Shown: positions 33,733 to 44,936 of the stretch, piece after piece
How positions within the stretch are numbered: the stretch's first letter is position 1
Layout: every line of letters starts with the position of its first letter
Source of the DNA: Dasyornis broadbenti
Taxonomy: Eukaryota > Chordata > Aves > Passeriformes > Dasyornithidae
DNA length: 64,000 bases
NCBI GenBank assembly: GCA_013397935.1
Contig: VZRN01005007.1
Location: 565,212 to 629,211 of the forward strand
Reading direction: 5' to 3'
Notes under the pieces: generated by a model
Told to the model about the DNA's origin: nothing
Seen by the model: the letters and a program-made list of their open reading frames with translations, nothing else
Databases searched by the model: none
Program-made: the position numbers and the translations under genes

Positions 33733-33990
33733 GATGGAGCAGATGGAGCTGCAGGGTCTCCATAACTTCTGGCCCTCAGGTGATGATTTCTGTCTCTGAA
33801 TGCTGGTTTATGGACCAAGTGCTGATCAACCAGATGACCAAATGCTGCTGGATAGCTCCAGCCTGTGACTCCTCCAGGTCTCTCCTCGTGGTTCCCGAGG
33901 AGGAGTGACCTCCCTGCCAGTCCCACCCGGTGATTGGCACTGTCCCCCAGGCTCTCTTCAGCCACCTCTGCGACTGTGCTGCTCCCACAC
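33733..33990. other. Single-copy non-coding stretch
   Basis: Short spacer between the 66-bp array and a CR1 fragment; nothing recognisable. Confidence 0.4.
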
Positions 33991-34050
33991 ATGGAATCAC
34001 AGAAGGCTTAGGGTTGGAAGGGACTTCATCTAGTCCAACCATTCCATCAC
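33991..34050 (-). mobile_element. CR1 LINE extreme 3' end
   Basis: Plus-strand order is ATGGAATCACAGAAGG, TAGGGTTGGAAGGGACTTCA, TCTAGTCCAACCATTCC. This is the terminal ~60 bases of a CR1 on the minus strand, heavily 5'-truncated. Confidence 0.85.
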
Positions 34051-36282
34051 TGGATGGTTCTCCTCCCTTGGGAAGTCACTGTGTGTGTCTGTGCCCTGGG
34101 AATGCCGCTGGGCAAGGCAGTGTGTGAGCCTGGGCAGACGGAAGGGAGCAGCAGTGACCATCCTGTATCCATGCAGGAGCAGGACGTGGGGCTGAGGAGC
34201 AGCACTGCAGGAGAGGGGCTGCAGTCGGGAATGTTGTGCCCATACTGGAGCACATGAAAATCCCCCAGATTTTCTCTGTGAGATCCACATAAACCCACAG
34301 ACCAGGTGGGGGCTGGTTTCCCCTGGGAAGCAGCTACCTTCCAGGGAGACCTCAACAGAGGATCTGTATCTCTGGGGGATTTCCATTTAAATACTCCTTG
34401 GCAAAATCCCCTTAAAAAGCTGCTGATGACTCGTGGAAAGCTTCGGAAAACATGCTAATTACTGGGAAACAATGCAGCATCTCCATGGCTAGAGCCCCTC
34501 TGCTTCCCTCCCTCCCTTCCCGGCACCACCAGAGGCATTTCCATGAGAAGGGCAGCTTTGTCTCTCCGGAATGTTCGTGCTGCTTATTCCTGCACCTGAA
34601 GTCAGGCTCCAAAGTGTGGGACCCCTCAAGGCATCTCCACAGCAACCCCCGCTCCCTCCCTCGAGCAGGGCTTGGGACAGGGAGCTCCTGTCACCCCCGG
34701 GAGTGGGACAATTAGGGACGGGATTCATTAGTGTTATTGCTATGCACGGCGTGTGCTGCAGCAGCATCCCAAAGCTGCCGGCAGGATCAGGTATCCTGTG
34801 TGCTGGGAGTGTAAAGCTGCTGTCAGACACAGCTCCTGCCTCTGGAAACTCTTCTAAGGGACACGTGTTTCAGCACTGGGGAGGACCCCAGGTGTCTCTT
34901 TGCTTTGGGGGTCACTGTCAGCTCCCACCTCTCTGACCCCACCAAGGGCTCTGTTCCAACGGGAGCGTCAGCTCGGGAATTAACTCCCTGCACATGGAAA
35001 AAGCCATGGTACTTCTTGTGGCTCCACTTCCATTTGGTTTGTTTTGCTGTGGCAAAACTAGAAGGGGATGGATGGGATTTCATCCCTTCCCATGGGCAGC
35101 AGTGGCCTTTGGCTGGGGGATGAAATATCCATGAACTTCCCCAAGAAAAGTCAGGAAAAGGGTCAGAGAGAACTTTCTGCTCCTTGGACCGTCTTGCAAG
35201 GACTAATGATCCCTCCTGATGAGAGGGAGCAGGAGGGAAGGGGAGAGGATCCTAACAGAACATAACAGAAATACCTGTAAGGAAAACCCTAATTCCGAGT
35301 GCCCCACGATCCATCTGCTCCTCGTGCCAGTGTAAGAGCCCTCCTTTGCTCAGGCTTTTGGAGACCTGCCCCATGAGTCATCATCTGAATCCTAAATAAT
35401 TCATCGGGGTAGGGATGTACAGAGACATTCAGAGTTTGCTCAGGAGCAGTTGGGTATTTTCCTATTGCTCACGGGGACAGGGACAAAGCGATGAAAGAGG
35501 AGGGAGCTGTGCAGGGAGAGAGCAGCGCGGCTGAGCTGCACTGCGGGAACACGGAGCGTTCCCATCGGCCAGGGGACAGCCAGGAACACACACAGCAGCT
35601 ACAAGATGACAACAAAGCAGAGCGATGGCAGCAGCTCCAGTCCCCGAGCTGGCACCAGGCAGCCAAGGCTGGCAGAGCCATCCCTGCAGCAGGTGCAGTG
35701 CCAGGCGTGTCTGTGAACAGGGAGTGGGATGTGCCCAGGACATTCATTACCCAGGCCAGGAGAGGTTTCAAGAGGAAACAATCCCATGAACACTCACTTC
35801 CCCACACCCAAATTCCTCCTTTTTCCTAGAGAGGCAAGACCAGCATGGCTCTTGCATCGCTTTGCATCTGAGCAAGGGATTAACCGTCCACGGTGCCTCA
35901 ATGCAGGCTGGAACCCTTCCAGGAAGTCAGCACCCTGGCGCTGCCTCTCCCTCTAAACGCTTTGGCTTCCTGCAGGAAAATGAAATCCATTAACAAGTTC
36001 CACCCCTGCTCGGAATCCAAGGCTAGAACTGTCAATGCTTTGGGAAGGAGCTAAATGGGGGGATTTCCATAACAATCAGCAGCTACAGCATTAATCCATA
36101 GTCATATTAACCTGGGATGACAAGGACACGTCTGGCTGTTCTCTCTAATGTAATCTGCCATTGTGCCCGGCCCCGCTGAGCCCGGCTTTGTGCCGGGCCT
36201 GGGCTGGGAGCTGCTCCTCTCCCTGGGTCTGGGCACAGCTCAGAAATGAGAGAGGGGGACACAGACAGGGGAGAGCATTAAT
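34051..36282. other. Single-copy non-coding stretch
   Basis: No gene or interspersed repeat recognised. AT-richer single-copy parts lie at 35360-35460 and 35980-36110. Open frames are short and overlapping. Confidence 0.5.
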
Positions 36283-36357
36283 ATGCGTGTGCTTCTCTGT
36301 GTGTGTGCGTGTGCCTAACGTGCGTGTGAGCACATGTGTGTGCATGTGTGTGCACAG
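36283..36357 (+). repeat. GT-rich alternating purine-pyrimidine tract
   Basis: Imperfect (GT)n with CG and CA interruptions: GTGTGTGCGTGTGCC, then GTGCGTGTGAGCACATGTGT and GCATGTGTGTGCAC. Long alternating purine-pyrimidine DNA of this sort can adopt Z-form. It looks like a decayed dinucleotide microsatellite. Confidence 0.85.
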
Positions 36358-36890
36358 TCTCTCCCTGTGCCATGTGTGCCCCAGGCTCTGTGCCCTGTGC
36401 ACAGACGGGTGCTGGTGTTGGGCCTTTGTGAGGTGTCAAATACACCCAGCAAACCGAGGGAAACGGCAGAAATTCCCGTGTGGGATCAGGGCTCTGGGAA
36501 AGAACGCGTGGATGCAGCACCAGGAGGATGTGATGGGTGTTCAGTGGATGTGAATGTGGTTTATGGCTCCCGGGCTCTGTCCCTGCGGATCTGCTGGCGC
36601 AGGGATGCTGCCATGCCAGGTCCTTGCAGGTGGTGCTGGTGATGATCCCGGTGGTGCCAGGGCAGCTCAGGGGGATGGCGAAGGTGTCTGGCCCCTCTGC
36701 TCCCTCACAGCACTTGCAGCGTGTCCCCTGCAGGGATGGGCAGCCCCCACTGTCCCTTCCCTCTCCCTCATTTTGCTGTGTTGGCCTTCCTGGAAGAAGC
36801 ACCTTCTCCATGTGTGGAAGCTGGCCTGAGCCTGCTGCAGGATGAGGAGATGGATATGGAGCTGCAGTGCCGGGACACCCTGCCCCAAAT
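36358..36890. other. Single-copy non-coding stretch
   Basis: Nothing recognisable; overlapping chance frames on both strands. Confidence 0.4.
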
Positions 36891-36894
36891 GAGC

Positions 36895-37170
36895 CTCATT
36901 TCTGGCCCTTCTCTTTTCAAAAATCTTCCAATCCGTTCCACGATTTCTGTGTTACTATTTAGTTCTACTGTAAGGGGGGTGGAAATCGGAAACTCTGATT
37001 CACGAGGATCTTTGCACAGAAACTTCACACGCTGGAACAATTAATTATCCATTAAACCCTTTGTCTGTGTCATTGCATTGTTCCAGGCTCCCATTGAAGC
37101 CCCTCAGCGAGGCAGTCGGGCTGACAGCCTGTGAGTGTGGTTAATCAACTAATGAGCTTAGAAATACAAT
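36895..37170. promoter_or_regulatory. Candidate conserved non-coding element
   Basis: AT-richer repeat-free block with CAATTAATTATCCATTAAAC at 37038-37057 and GTTAATCAACTAATGAGC at 37139-37156, that is several homeodomain-type TAAT cores within 120 bases. No open frame of note. Regulatory role is inferred from motif density only. Confidence 0.3.
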
Positions 37171-37337
37171 AGACACAGCACCACAGTGCTCTCCGAGCGC
37201 CACGACGCCCAAGGGTCTCCAGCCACTCCAGAAAACACGGAATTAGCCATGGTTTGGTCCCACTGCGGGCCGGTGGAGCTGAGTGAGACAGAGTTCTTGG
37301 AGATGTGCCACTAAAACCCTTCTACCAGCTCCAGCAC
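37171..37337. other. Single-copy non-coding spacer
   Basis: Nothing recognisable between the candidate element and the next CR1 fragment. Confidence 0.4.
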
Positions 37338-37495
37338 CATGGAATCATGGAATGGTTTGGATTGGGAAACCCATCTCGTTCCAGGCCCCTGCCACAGGGA
37401 GGGCACCTTTCATAGACCAGGTTGCTCCAAGCCCCGTCCAACCCAGCCTTGAACATTTCCAGGAATGGGGAGTCCACAATAACCTTGGGCATCAT
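37338..37495 (-). mobile_element. CR1 LINE 3' fragment
   Basis: Reversed tail CATGGAATCATGGAATGG, then TTTGGATTGGGAAACCCATC, GGCCCCTGCCACAGGGAGGG, GTTGCTCCAAGCCCCGTCC and TTGAACATTTCCAGGAATGG. About 160 bases; a small deletion removes part of the usual GGTTGGAAGGAACCTTAAAG segment. Confidence 0.93.
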
Positions 37496-37719
37496 GGATG
37501 CAGGGAGTGATGGGGTCATGCAGGTAGCCAGGTCACACTGGGCAACACGGCCCAACAGGGCAACAGCTTAGGGCGATGTGAGGTGGATTTAATGGGGAAA
37601 AACTGCTGAGAATCCAGGAAAATTTCGACTTAGCTGAGGTTAGAGGTGACGCTTGTGTCTGGAAAGGTGTTGCTGCATGGCTGAAGTCTGGGAATGCAGT
37701 GTTGGAGGGAAGCAGGTGG

Positions 37720-37910
37720 AGGCATGAGATCTTTGAGGAGACTTTTAATGACAGAAATTTTGTCTCCGTTGTATTTAGGCCTTAATTAGAGCAGCCATAA
37801 AGGTGTTTATTTCCTGGCGACGAACGGCGGGCCAAGGAGAGAACTCTCTCATCAGCTCTTACAAGTTTCAATTACTTTTTCTCAATTATGTTTATGTTTT
37901 CCTTGCAGAT
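37720..37910. promoter_or_regulatory. Candidate conserved non-coding element with acceptor-like end
   Basis: AT-rich repeat-free block including GCCTTAATTAGAGCAGCC and ATAAAGGTGTTTATTTCC. It ends in a T-rich run and TTTTCCTTGCAG at 37897-37908, a good match to a splice acceptor with polypyrimidine tract. Confidence 0.25.
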
Positions 37911-37960
37911 TTCGGGAACAGCCCGTGGGCACAGGCACTTTTCCCAGGAGGACGGAGAAG
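37909..37960 (+). other. Weak candidate exon after a good acceptor
   Basis: Following the acceptor-like TTCCTTGCAG, 52 bases run to GAGAAG|GTCAGG, a weak donor. One frame reads FGNSPWAQALFPGGRR and is open, but 52 bases is too short to judge and the peptide matches nothing I recognise. A spliced non-coding RNA exon is equally possible. Confidence 0.1.
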
Positions 37961-38764
37961 GTCAGGAGACCAAGCCACAGAGGCTGGAGAGCTTTGGCCA
38001 ACGTCAAAGCGGACAAAGAACACAAATTTAATTGCAAAGGTGGATGAAGGGGCCTTTAGGTGACCATCAGCCAAACCCTTCGCTTTCAGGGCAGTTTTTT
38101 CGTCCTGTCTCTCGGTGGCCTTCCTGTGCCAACTCCCTTATGGCCTTTGTGTGCCCATGGGACACTTCTTTGCCCTGGCTGGGACACGTGTGGCTGTGTC
38201 TGTCATGGGCAAAGGCTGCTGGAAAAGGCTCTGCTTCCATGTCCCTTTAACACAGCCACAGCCACGAGTCCCTCTCAGGCTCTGGTTGATGGGGGTTGAA
38301 CAACGAACAATGAGTGATAAAAATCCAGAAATCACTCCCAGGTTTAGTCTCCCAAAGTTGAAATTTTTCCATGACTATGCCACAACTCCCCCCAGCCTCC
38401 CAGCCCTGGAGAGCAGCAGAGATAAGAGCAACTATCAGCTTGAAGAGGCTCAGGCAGATAAGTATCTTGCCTTGGAACAGCCGATAAAGCTGCAAGCTGG
38501 GAGGGATCTATGCCAGAGCATGGGAGTGACAGGAGCCTGGGCTGGGAATGGCGCTTTGGAGACTGTGGATGTCCTGCAGTGTCACTGACCTGTGCAAGAC
38601 ACCTCCCCTCGTGCTGAATCCCTGTTCCCAGCCCTTCCCCTGGACACAGCACAATGGGCTCATGGCTCTGCCCCTCGCCCTGTCCTGTCCCTCCTCCGGC
38701 TGTCACCTCCCTCTGCCCTCCCAGCAGTGCTCTGTGTGTAAAATTCATATCTGGGAGGAAACAA
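37961..38764. other. Single-copy non-coding stretch
   Basis: No gene or repeat recognised. The plus frame at 38115-38588 (157 codons) overlaps other frames and has no domain. Confidence 0.45.
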
Positions 38765-39010
38765 CAGTGACAAGGCCTCAAGCTGCAGCAGGAGAGGTGT
38801 AGATTGGACATGAGAAGAATTTCTTCCCAGAAAGTGTTGCAAACATCGAACAGGCTGTCCAGGGCAGTGGTGGAGGCACCATCCCTGGAAGTGTTCAAAA
38901 ACCATGTGGATGTGGCACTGGAGGACATGATTTAGTGGTGGGGTTAAGATGACTATTGGACTTAATGCTTTTAAAGGTCCTTTCCAACTTTAGTGTTCCA
39001 TGATTCTCTT
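38765..39010 (+). mobile_element. CR1 LINE 3' fragment
   Basis: Starts at CAGTGACAAGGCCTCAAGCT (the usual TGGCCTCAAGTTGCGCCAGG segment), then GTAGATTGGACATGAGAAG, TTTCTTCCCAGAAAGTG, GAACAGGCTGTCCAGGGCAG, TGGAAGTGTTCAAAAACC, and TCCTTTCCAACTTTAGTG with tail CATGATTCTC. It belongs to a different CR1 subtype from the GGGCTTGGAGCAACC copies. Confidence 0.95.
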
Positions 39011-40187
39011 CTCTGATCTCACTGGTTTCTTTCTCTGTGTGGAGCTGTTCATTCTGGGATTCCCTCATTAATCCTACCACAGAGGGTCCTAATCCATCCC
39101 ACATCTCCTTTTGAAAGCTGCTGGGGAAAAAACCAAAATTATCCTTCCCTTTGCCCTGCAGAGGAGGAGGCTTGGGGTGGGGAGGAGGCTGCTGAGATCC
39201 CAGACAAGTCCTGGGAAGACAACACAGACAGTGAGGGAAACTGGCATTCCTGGTGCTCTGCTGCCTCCAGCCCCGCTGCCATCACTGTCACTGGGTGCTG
39301 CAGCTGTGGCGGGTCTTGGCACTGGGGGTGACAGCCCTGGCTGGATGGATAAAGGAGCAAAAATGGAACATGAAGAACTGCAGCACAGTTATGCCTGTTT
39401 CCTGCCCCAGACAGCTCCCAGGGCGCAGGCACAGGTACTGGACAGGTGAGAACAGGGGAGTGGCACCGTGCAGGCAAAAATTCCCACCGGGACATACAAG
39501 TGTCTCCAGCTCTTACCCAGTGCCATTTGTATTTCAGTTTGTCTCTGGAGCAAACCTCAGAGGTTCCCAAGTCCCCTCCTGCCCAGGGGTTCGTGTCCCT
39601 GTGTCCCCAGGTGGGAGCAGAGCCCTGCGAGGGCTGGAGCAGATTTGCTGACTCTGGGAGCGTTTTGTGCCGATGGCTCAGCGCTGTTCATTAACGGGGG
39701 AAGGAACACATCCCCCAGCCCTCCCCCATTTCCAGGCCAGGTGGAGACATGATTTATTGCGCTCTTTAGTCATTATTCTCAGTTACCCAATTATGTTTTT
39801 TAAAGTTAAAAATGCAAGGACTTTGTTGCGACTGCATCTGGGAATTCTGTAGCATCTGGAAGATGGTTAGGAAAAAAAAAAACCCAAAGGAAACCAAGAA
39901 AAACAACACCAGCAGCTTGTCGAGTGCTACCTGGCAGCAAAGTCCCCACCGGGTCATGGGGTGACAGAGCTCCCTGGGCCGTGACCCCGGGCCCTGGCAG
40001 AGCCAAGCAGGGCTGACACCAGGCTGGTCTATGCCAGGATCTGGGGCATTTGGTCCTACTTCGCAGAACCTGCTCTTGCCTAAACCTGGGGCAATCAGCC
40101 CGGAGGGCTCAGCATAAGACAGAGGCTGCGGTGCTGCTGACTCAGCACTTCCCGTCACTGACTCCTTGAGCGCTGCCACGGTGGGGT
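39011..40187. other. Single-copy non-coding stretch
   Basis: No gene or interspersed repeat recognised. There is an A run at 39871-39880 and an AT-rich part at 39760-39900. Confidence 0.45.
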
Positions 40188-40455
40188 TGGAATCACTGCA
40201 TCATCAAGGCTGGAAAAGCCCTCTGAGACCATCGAGTCCAACTGTTCCAAAGCCACCACTCAGCCATGTCCCCAGGTGCCACATCTCCACGTCTGTTAAA
40301 TCTCCCCAGGGATGGGAATGCTACCGCTGCCCTGGGCAGCTGTGCCACGGCTGGGCAACACTTGGGGGGAAGAAATTTTCCTTAATATCCAATTAAACCT
40401 CCCCTGGCACAACTTGAGGCCATTTCCTCTTGTCCTGTCTTGCCCTTGCCTGGAA
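40188..40455 (-). mobile_element. CR1 LINE 3' fragment
   Basis: Plus-strand order: TGGAATCACTGCATCATCAA, GGCTGGAAAAGCCCTCTGAG, CATCGAGTCCAACTG, CCACATCTCCACGTCTGTTA, CCTTAATATCCAATTAAACC, CCTGGCACAACTTGAGGCCA, TTCCTCTTGTCCTGTC. It is the reverse complement of the same subtype as 38765-39010 and extends further into the element. Confidence 0.96.
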
Positions 40456-41471
40456 GGATGGCAGACTTTAGGATGGCTGACGACAGCAGAGCCTCCAGCT
40501 TCCCACCGTGTCCCATCTATTTCCAGAGCCCAACCTTGGAACAGTTTCCAAAGGAGGATGTTCTTAAAAGCCAGGGAATTTATTACAGACTCCCAGGTGA
40601 TGTTAAGGGGAGGATCAGGGAACTGATTTACTCGTGTCGGTATTTTTGCCTCTCCTCTCTCCACATGAAGCACGTGGCATTCCTGCTGCTGAGGCATTCC
40701 TTAGGTGCAGGGTTATTTTTGCCTGTTTGCTGATCCTCAGATTCCTCCCTGCCTGTTTCCAGGTCAGGTCCCAGCATACCTGGAGCTCCCCACCCCTTCC
40801 CTGTGCTTTCATCTCCCCAACCCACTTCCTACCTGCCTCCTCTTGGGATCTTTCCCCCTTGGCTTTCCCTCAGAGGCCTGCAAGGGGAGAAGAGCCCTGG
40901 CCAGAAGGCTCCAGTGCCTCCACCACCTCCTCTGGCACCACCATGGTACCCAGTGCCCAGACCTGCTCCTTTCCACGCCAGCAATCCCGATTTCCACAGG
41001 ATCCTTTGCCAGCACAGGGCTCTGATTAAAGATCACCTCAGCTGAACATGTCTGGAGCACATGGAAATGTGTTTTTTTCCCAGTTCAGTGCCTCCTCCAG
41101 CTCTCTGCTCTGCTTCCCTGTCATTGCCCCAGTGAGCTGAAAATGTCACTGCTGCCACCACAACCACGTGTGCCTGCAGAGCCCAACGAGGCACTTAATT
41201 AGGTGGGGGAAGAGGTGGTTTTTTCCTGCCTGACCACATCCTACCCCGGAGTCGGCAGCAGCTGCTCAGAGCCATTGATAAGCACCAAGCTCAGTGTCCT
41301 GGTTCGCAGCCTCTTTCAAATTACAAATGGAGAAAACATAAAGAAAGGGACCTTAAATCATCTAAATTAAAGCTCTGAGCACTGCACAGTTCCACTGCCT
41401 CAGATTAAGCAATCACAGCACCACAGCTTTTCCTTCAGCCGTGATGAGGAATTTGGGCAGGGCCCCATTTC
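40456..41471. other. Single-copy non-coding stretch
   Basis: No gene or repeat recognised. The pyrimidine-rich 40730-40880 gives Pro/Leu/Ser-rich chance frames. Confidence 0.45.
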
Positions 41472-41722
41472 TAGGACAAGGGGGGCTGTTTTTAAACAAA
41501 AAGGTTGATTTAGGTCAGATACAGGAAAGATGTTTTCTACAGTGAGGGTGGGCAGCCCCTGGCACAGGGTGCCCGTGAAGCCTAGGCTGCCCCATCCCTG
41601 GAGGTGTCCAAGGCCAGGCTGGACAGAGCTTGGAGCAACCTGGGATCGTGGAAGGTGTCCCTGCCCATAGCAGGCATGGGACTGGATGGGCTTTAAGGTC
41701 CCTTCCACCCCAAGTACTCTCT
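41472..41722 (+). mobile_element. CR1 LINE 3' fragment
   Basis: Begins AGGACAAGGGGGGCTG, then GGTTGATTTAGGTCAG, CAGTGAGGGTGGGCAGCC, GGCACAGGGTGCCCGTGAAG, GGAGCAACCTGGGATCGTGG and GGGCTTTAAGGTCCCTTCCA. The terminal octamer tail is missing or degenerate (AGTACTCTCTG). Confidence 0.95.
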
Positions 41723-41768
41723 GAACTCCCTCCCTAGCCAGTGCCCTGGAGATACCAACAGAAGAACA

Positions 41769-41809
41769 CTGCTCTGCTCTGCTCTGCTCTGCTCTGCTCT
41801 GCTCTGCTG
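41769..41809 (+). repeat. (GCTCT)n pentanucleotide microsatellite
   Basis: Seven perfect GCTCT units plus partial flanking units, nearly uninterrupted, which suggests it is length-variable. It lies ~45 bases after the end of a CR1 copy. Confidence 0.95.
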
Positions 41810-42920
41810 CAGGAGCTCCCTGCTCTGCCTGCCTCTTGTCCAACATCCCAGACCCACTTCTCCCTGGCAGGGAGTTGAGAAATAACTTTAATAATGTCAA
41901 GTCTCACCCTCTGTTAAACATATGTCAAATCCAGGAGTGTTTATTTCCCTCCTCAGCAGGACCAGGCATTCTTCGGTTTGCTCAGACACTTGGTGAATGG
42001 CAGCACAAACCCTGACCTTAATCCAAGACTGTTCCCATCTCTGGAATCCTCAGGTACTGATGCAACCATTCCTTACTCATTCCCTAATTACCTTCTTACC
42101 CCTGGAAAAGAGGGAGAGCCTGTCCTTTCAGGAACAATCCTCATCCTGAGGGAAAATCCTGAGGGGATTCTCCATTTCAGGCATTTTCCTTCAATCTGAC
42201 AATTCCCTACTCCACGGGGTGTTCAGGTGCTGTTTATGCAGGAACAGAGCCGTTCATTATGCTGATGGCTGAGATGAGAGATAAGGGATTGCCAAGGAAA
42301 CACGGCTTTGCAGTGACATCCCAGGTGGTGATGCTCAGGTTTTGGGAGAAGAAGGGGCTCAGGCAGGGCTGAGGGGCACGCATGGGGATGGGAACAGCTC
42401 TGACCCTGGTGTCTCCTGGCTTCCCACCACACAAATAAACCCCCAAAATGAATCCCTCCAGCTTTGGCTGGTTTTTCATTTCATTTGCCCCACAGGATTT
42501 GGTTTGTGGGGTTTTTGGGGGTGCTGAACAGCAGGAGTGAGGGGTATCCAGGGGTCTCCTCTGTGGGAAGAGCCTCTGTGAGGTGGGAACAAGGGGATAA
42601 GGACTTTGCAGTTATCCAAAAACATCTGATGACACAAAGTGAGAGAAGAGAGCTCAAGGGGCTTGGAGAGGAGTGCTGGAATTGAATCCTGCAGAAGCAA
42701 ATCGGGAATGAACATCAAGGAAGAAAATGAAAAGGCCTTCCAATGACTCTTGTTGAACTGGAATGGTTTCCCAAACGGATTGGGGACAAACTGTGCCATG
42801 GGCTGCCTTGGACAACAGGGGATGATTCAACACAGGGCTCAGGCTGGGCTGGTTAAAGTCCAGCCCCTGGGCTCTTTGGGATCTGCAGATGGCTCTGGTG
42901 GCCCCAGGCATGCCCCAGGC
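41810..42920. other. Single-copy non-coding stretch
   Basis: Nothing recognisable; short overlapping frames only. Confidence 0.45.
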
Positions 42921-42974
42921 TTGGCTCGGCTCAGCTCAGCTTGGCACAGCTCAGCACAGCTCGGCATGGCTCAG
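42921..42974 (+). repeat. Degenerate 10-bp CTCAGCTCGG-type repeat
   Basis: Five or so 10-base units (TTGGCTCGGC, TCAGCTCAGC, TTGGCACAGC, TCAGCACAGC, TCGGCATGGC) run head to tail. It is a small decayed microsatellite with no other function visible. Confidence 0.8.
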
Positions 42975-43423
42975 TTTCTGTTTTCTAGGAAAAACAAGAG
43001 GGCAAAAGGAGAAATCCTTTAAAAAAACTAGACAAGGAAAACGGGGTTAGAGGGAAACAGAAGCTTGTCACTCGTTAGGAGAAACCCAAAATAAATGGGA
43101 CGCCATCCAGACTCTTCGAACCAGAAATGTGACCTAATTTTCCTTCCCAGTGATGAGCCAACTCCCTCCCCCCAGCAAGAGCTCCCTGCCCAGCCCCAGC
43201 TACTCAGCCTGGAGCCCCAGGACCCCCAGTGCCCCCAGCCCCAGGCTGGGCCCCGCAGCACCCAGTGCATGGGCAGGGGTTGGGGGCCCAGGGAGAGCCA
43301 AAGGGCACCCCAGGCAAAACATCAACAAACAAAAACATTCACAATTAAAAACATTGAATGATGCTGAGTCCCTTCGTGGCAAATCCACAGGAAGTGGTGG
43401 CTGTGGATCACAGGTGAATCAAA
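42975..43423. other. Single-copy non-coding stretch
   Basis: Nothing recognisable. The plus frame at 43150-44031 crosses into the CR1 copy and is therefore not a gene. Confidence 0.45.
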
Positions 43424-43692
43424 AAATCATAGTTTGGGTCAGAAGGAACCTTAAACTCATCCAGTTCCACCCCCTACCACAGGCAGGGACACCTTCCCCT
43501 ATCCCAGGTTGCTCCAAGCCCTGTCCAGCCTGGCCTTGGACACTTCCAGGGATCCAGGGGCAGCCACAGCTTCTCTGGGCACCTGTGCCAGGGCCTCCCC
43601 ACTCTCACAGCCAGGAATTCCTTCCCAATATCCCAGCTATCCTTGCCCTCTGGGAAGCCATTCCTCTTGTCCTGTCCCTCCAAGCCCTTGTC
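43424..43692 (-). mobile_element. CR1 LINE 3' fragment
   Basis: Plus-strand order: AAAATCATAGTTTGGGTCAG, AAGGAACCTTAAACTCATCC, CACAGGCAGGGACACCTTCC, GGTTGCTCCAAGCCCTGTCC, CACTTCCAGGGATCCAGGGG, GCCAGGAATTCCTTCCCAAT, TTCCTCTTGTCCTGTCCCTC. It matches the mirror image of the 19528-19886 copy for most of its length. Confidence 0.96.
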
Positions 43693-43995
43693 CGAAGTAG
43701 CTTGGGCTGTTGGCTCTGCTGTTGGGGAAGCTGCTTGGCCATGGGAGGTGACAGGGCTGTCCCAACCCTGCTGCCACAGGTGGGTGTGGAGCTGTCGGAG
43801 GTTCCCACCCCTCTGTGCCCAGAGAGAGCACCCGGAATATCTGTGGCTTATTTTTCCTCAGAACAAGGAGTGCACGTAGTAATTGCATTGCAGCGTGCAA
43901 ATAGCAGAACAAACAAAATCCTCAACTTGATAGGAGCAGGGGTTGTTGTAGCTAGGAAAAAAAATGATCAAAAACATGTCACACAGGAAAAAGGG
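43693..43995. other. Single-copy non-coding stretch
   Basis: Nothing recognisable; composition becomes AT-rich toward the right. Confidence 0.4.
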
Positions 43996-44385
43996 TTTCC
44001 ATTCACAAAGAAATCATTATGGTTAATTTAATTCATTGTAGCATTTAATATAAAAAAGCTTTTCTACAGAGACTGGGAAAAAAGCCAACATTTATATATA
44101 AATGGGTTTTATTTTAAAAGCTAATGCAGTGGGCAGGATGCTTCGGGGTTATTTTCTCTCCTTCTTTCTTTCAGCGCATATGCAAAGCTGGTATTGTATC
44201 CAAAAAACAAGGAATTTGCTGCTATCTAAAGTTTACAAATTGCTTTTTTTCAAAAGCACCATTTCATATCCCTTAGAAATGGAAATGACAGGGTTTTATC
44301 TCCTTGACTGCCTTTCTCTCTGCTTTTTTAAAGTTACTTATATTAGTGTCCCAGGCACTGATTTGCGGAATGGGCTTTAATTATT
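43996..44385. promoter_or_regulatory. Candidate conserved non-coding block
   Basis: AT-rich repeat-free sequence between two CR1 fragments: GGTTAATTTAATTCATTG at 44022-44039, AACATTTATATATAAATGGG near 44088-44107 (containing the inverted repeat CATTTATATATAAATG) and further T-rich words. The palindrome is seen directly; function is inferred. Confidence 0.25.
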
Positions 44386-44936
44386 CTGCCACTGCTGCTC
44401 CTGGGAATGCCCGACAGCCCTGGCTCTTCCCGGGATGCATTTTCTGAACGCCCCTAACCTGGGTGTGCTCCTGGAGCTGCCCTCGGAGGTTGGAACGAGA
44501 ATCAGCTGTGCTTGTGCAGGGGACAGATGGCTCCTGAGTGACTGGTCTGATCAAATACCTTCAGCCAGGGAATTGCAGGGGAAGGAAACATATGGCACGT
44601 CCCACGTGTGCCCTGCGTGCCGGGCAGGCAGGGACGCAGCTCCCAGGGCTGGGATCGTGTGTGGCACTGCTGCCCTGGGTCACACACAGAGAGAGGAGAG
44701 AGCTGGGGACAGGGCTCAGGGCGGGCAGGTGGTACCCACCTGATGCAGAGCAGAGCCACCTCTTCAGCAGCCATTCCCCGGGCTCCATCTTCCCACAGTC
44801 TGTCGGTGATCCTGGGATACAGAGCCTCTGGAAACCTGTCCCCAGGTATGAGCTGTGCCACCCTGCCTGCCTTTCCCACTTTCTACCCTGCTTTGCCCTT
44901 GCTGCTGCTTCATCCTGTTATTTCCTTGTCCATAGT
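44386..44936. other. Single-copy non-coding stretch
   Basis: Nothing recognisable. Confidence 0.4.

Noticed and set aside
33288..33734. Thr/Pro/Glu-rich repetitive protein
   Set aside because: The repetitive half is the 66-bp minisatellite, which is equally open on the other strand.
43150..44031. 293-codon plus-strand frame
   Set aside because: Its central part is a CR1 LINE inserted in the opposite direction.
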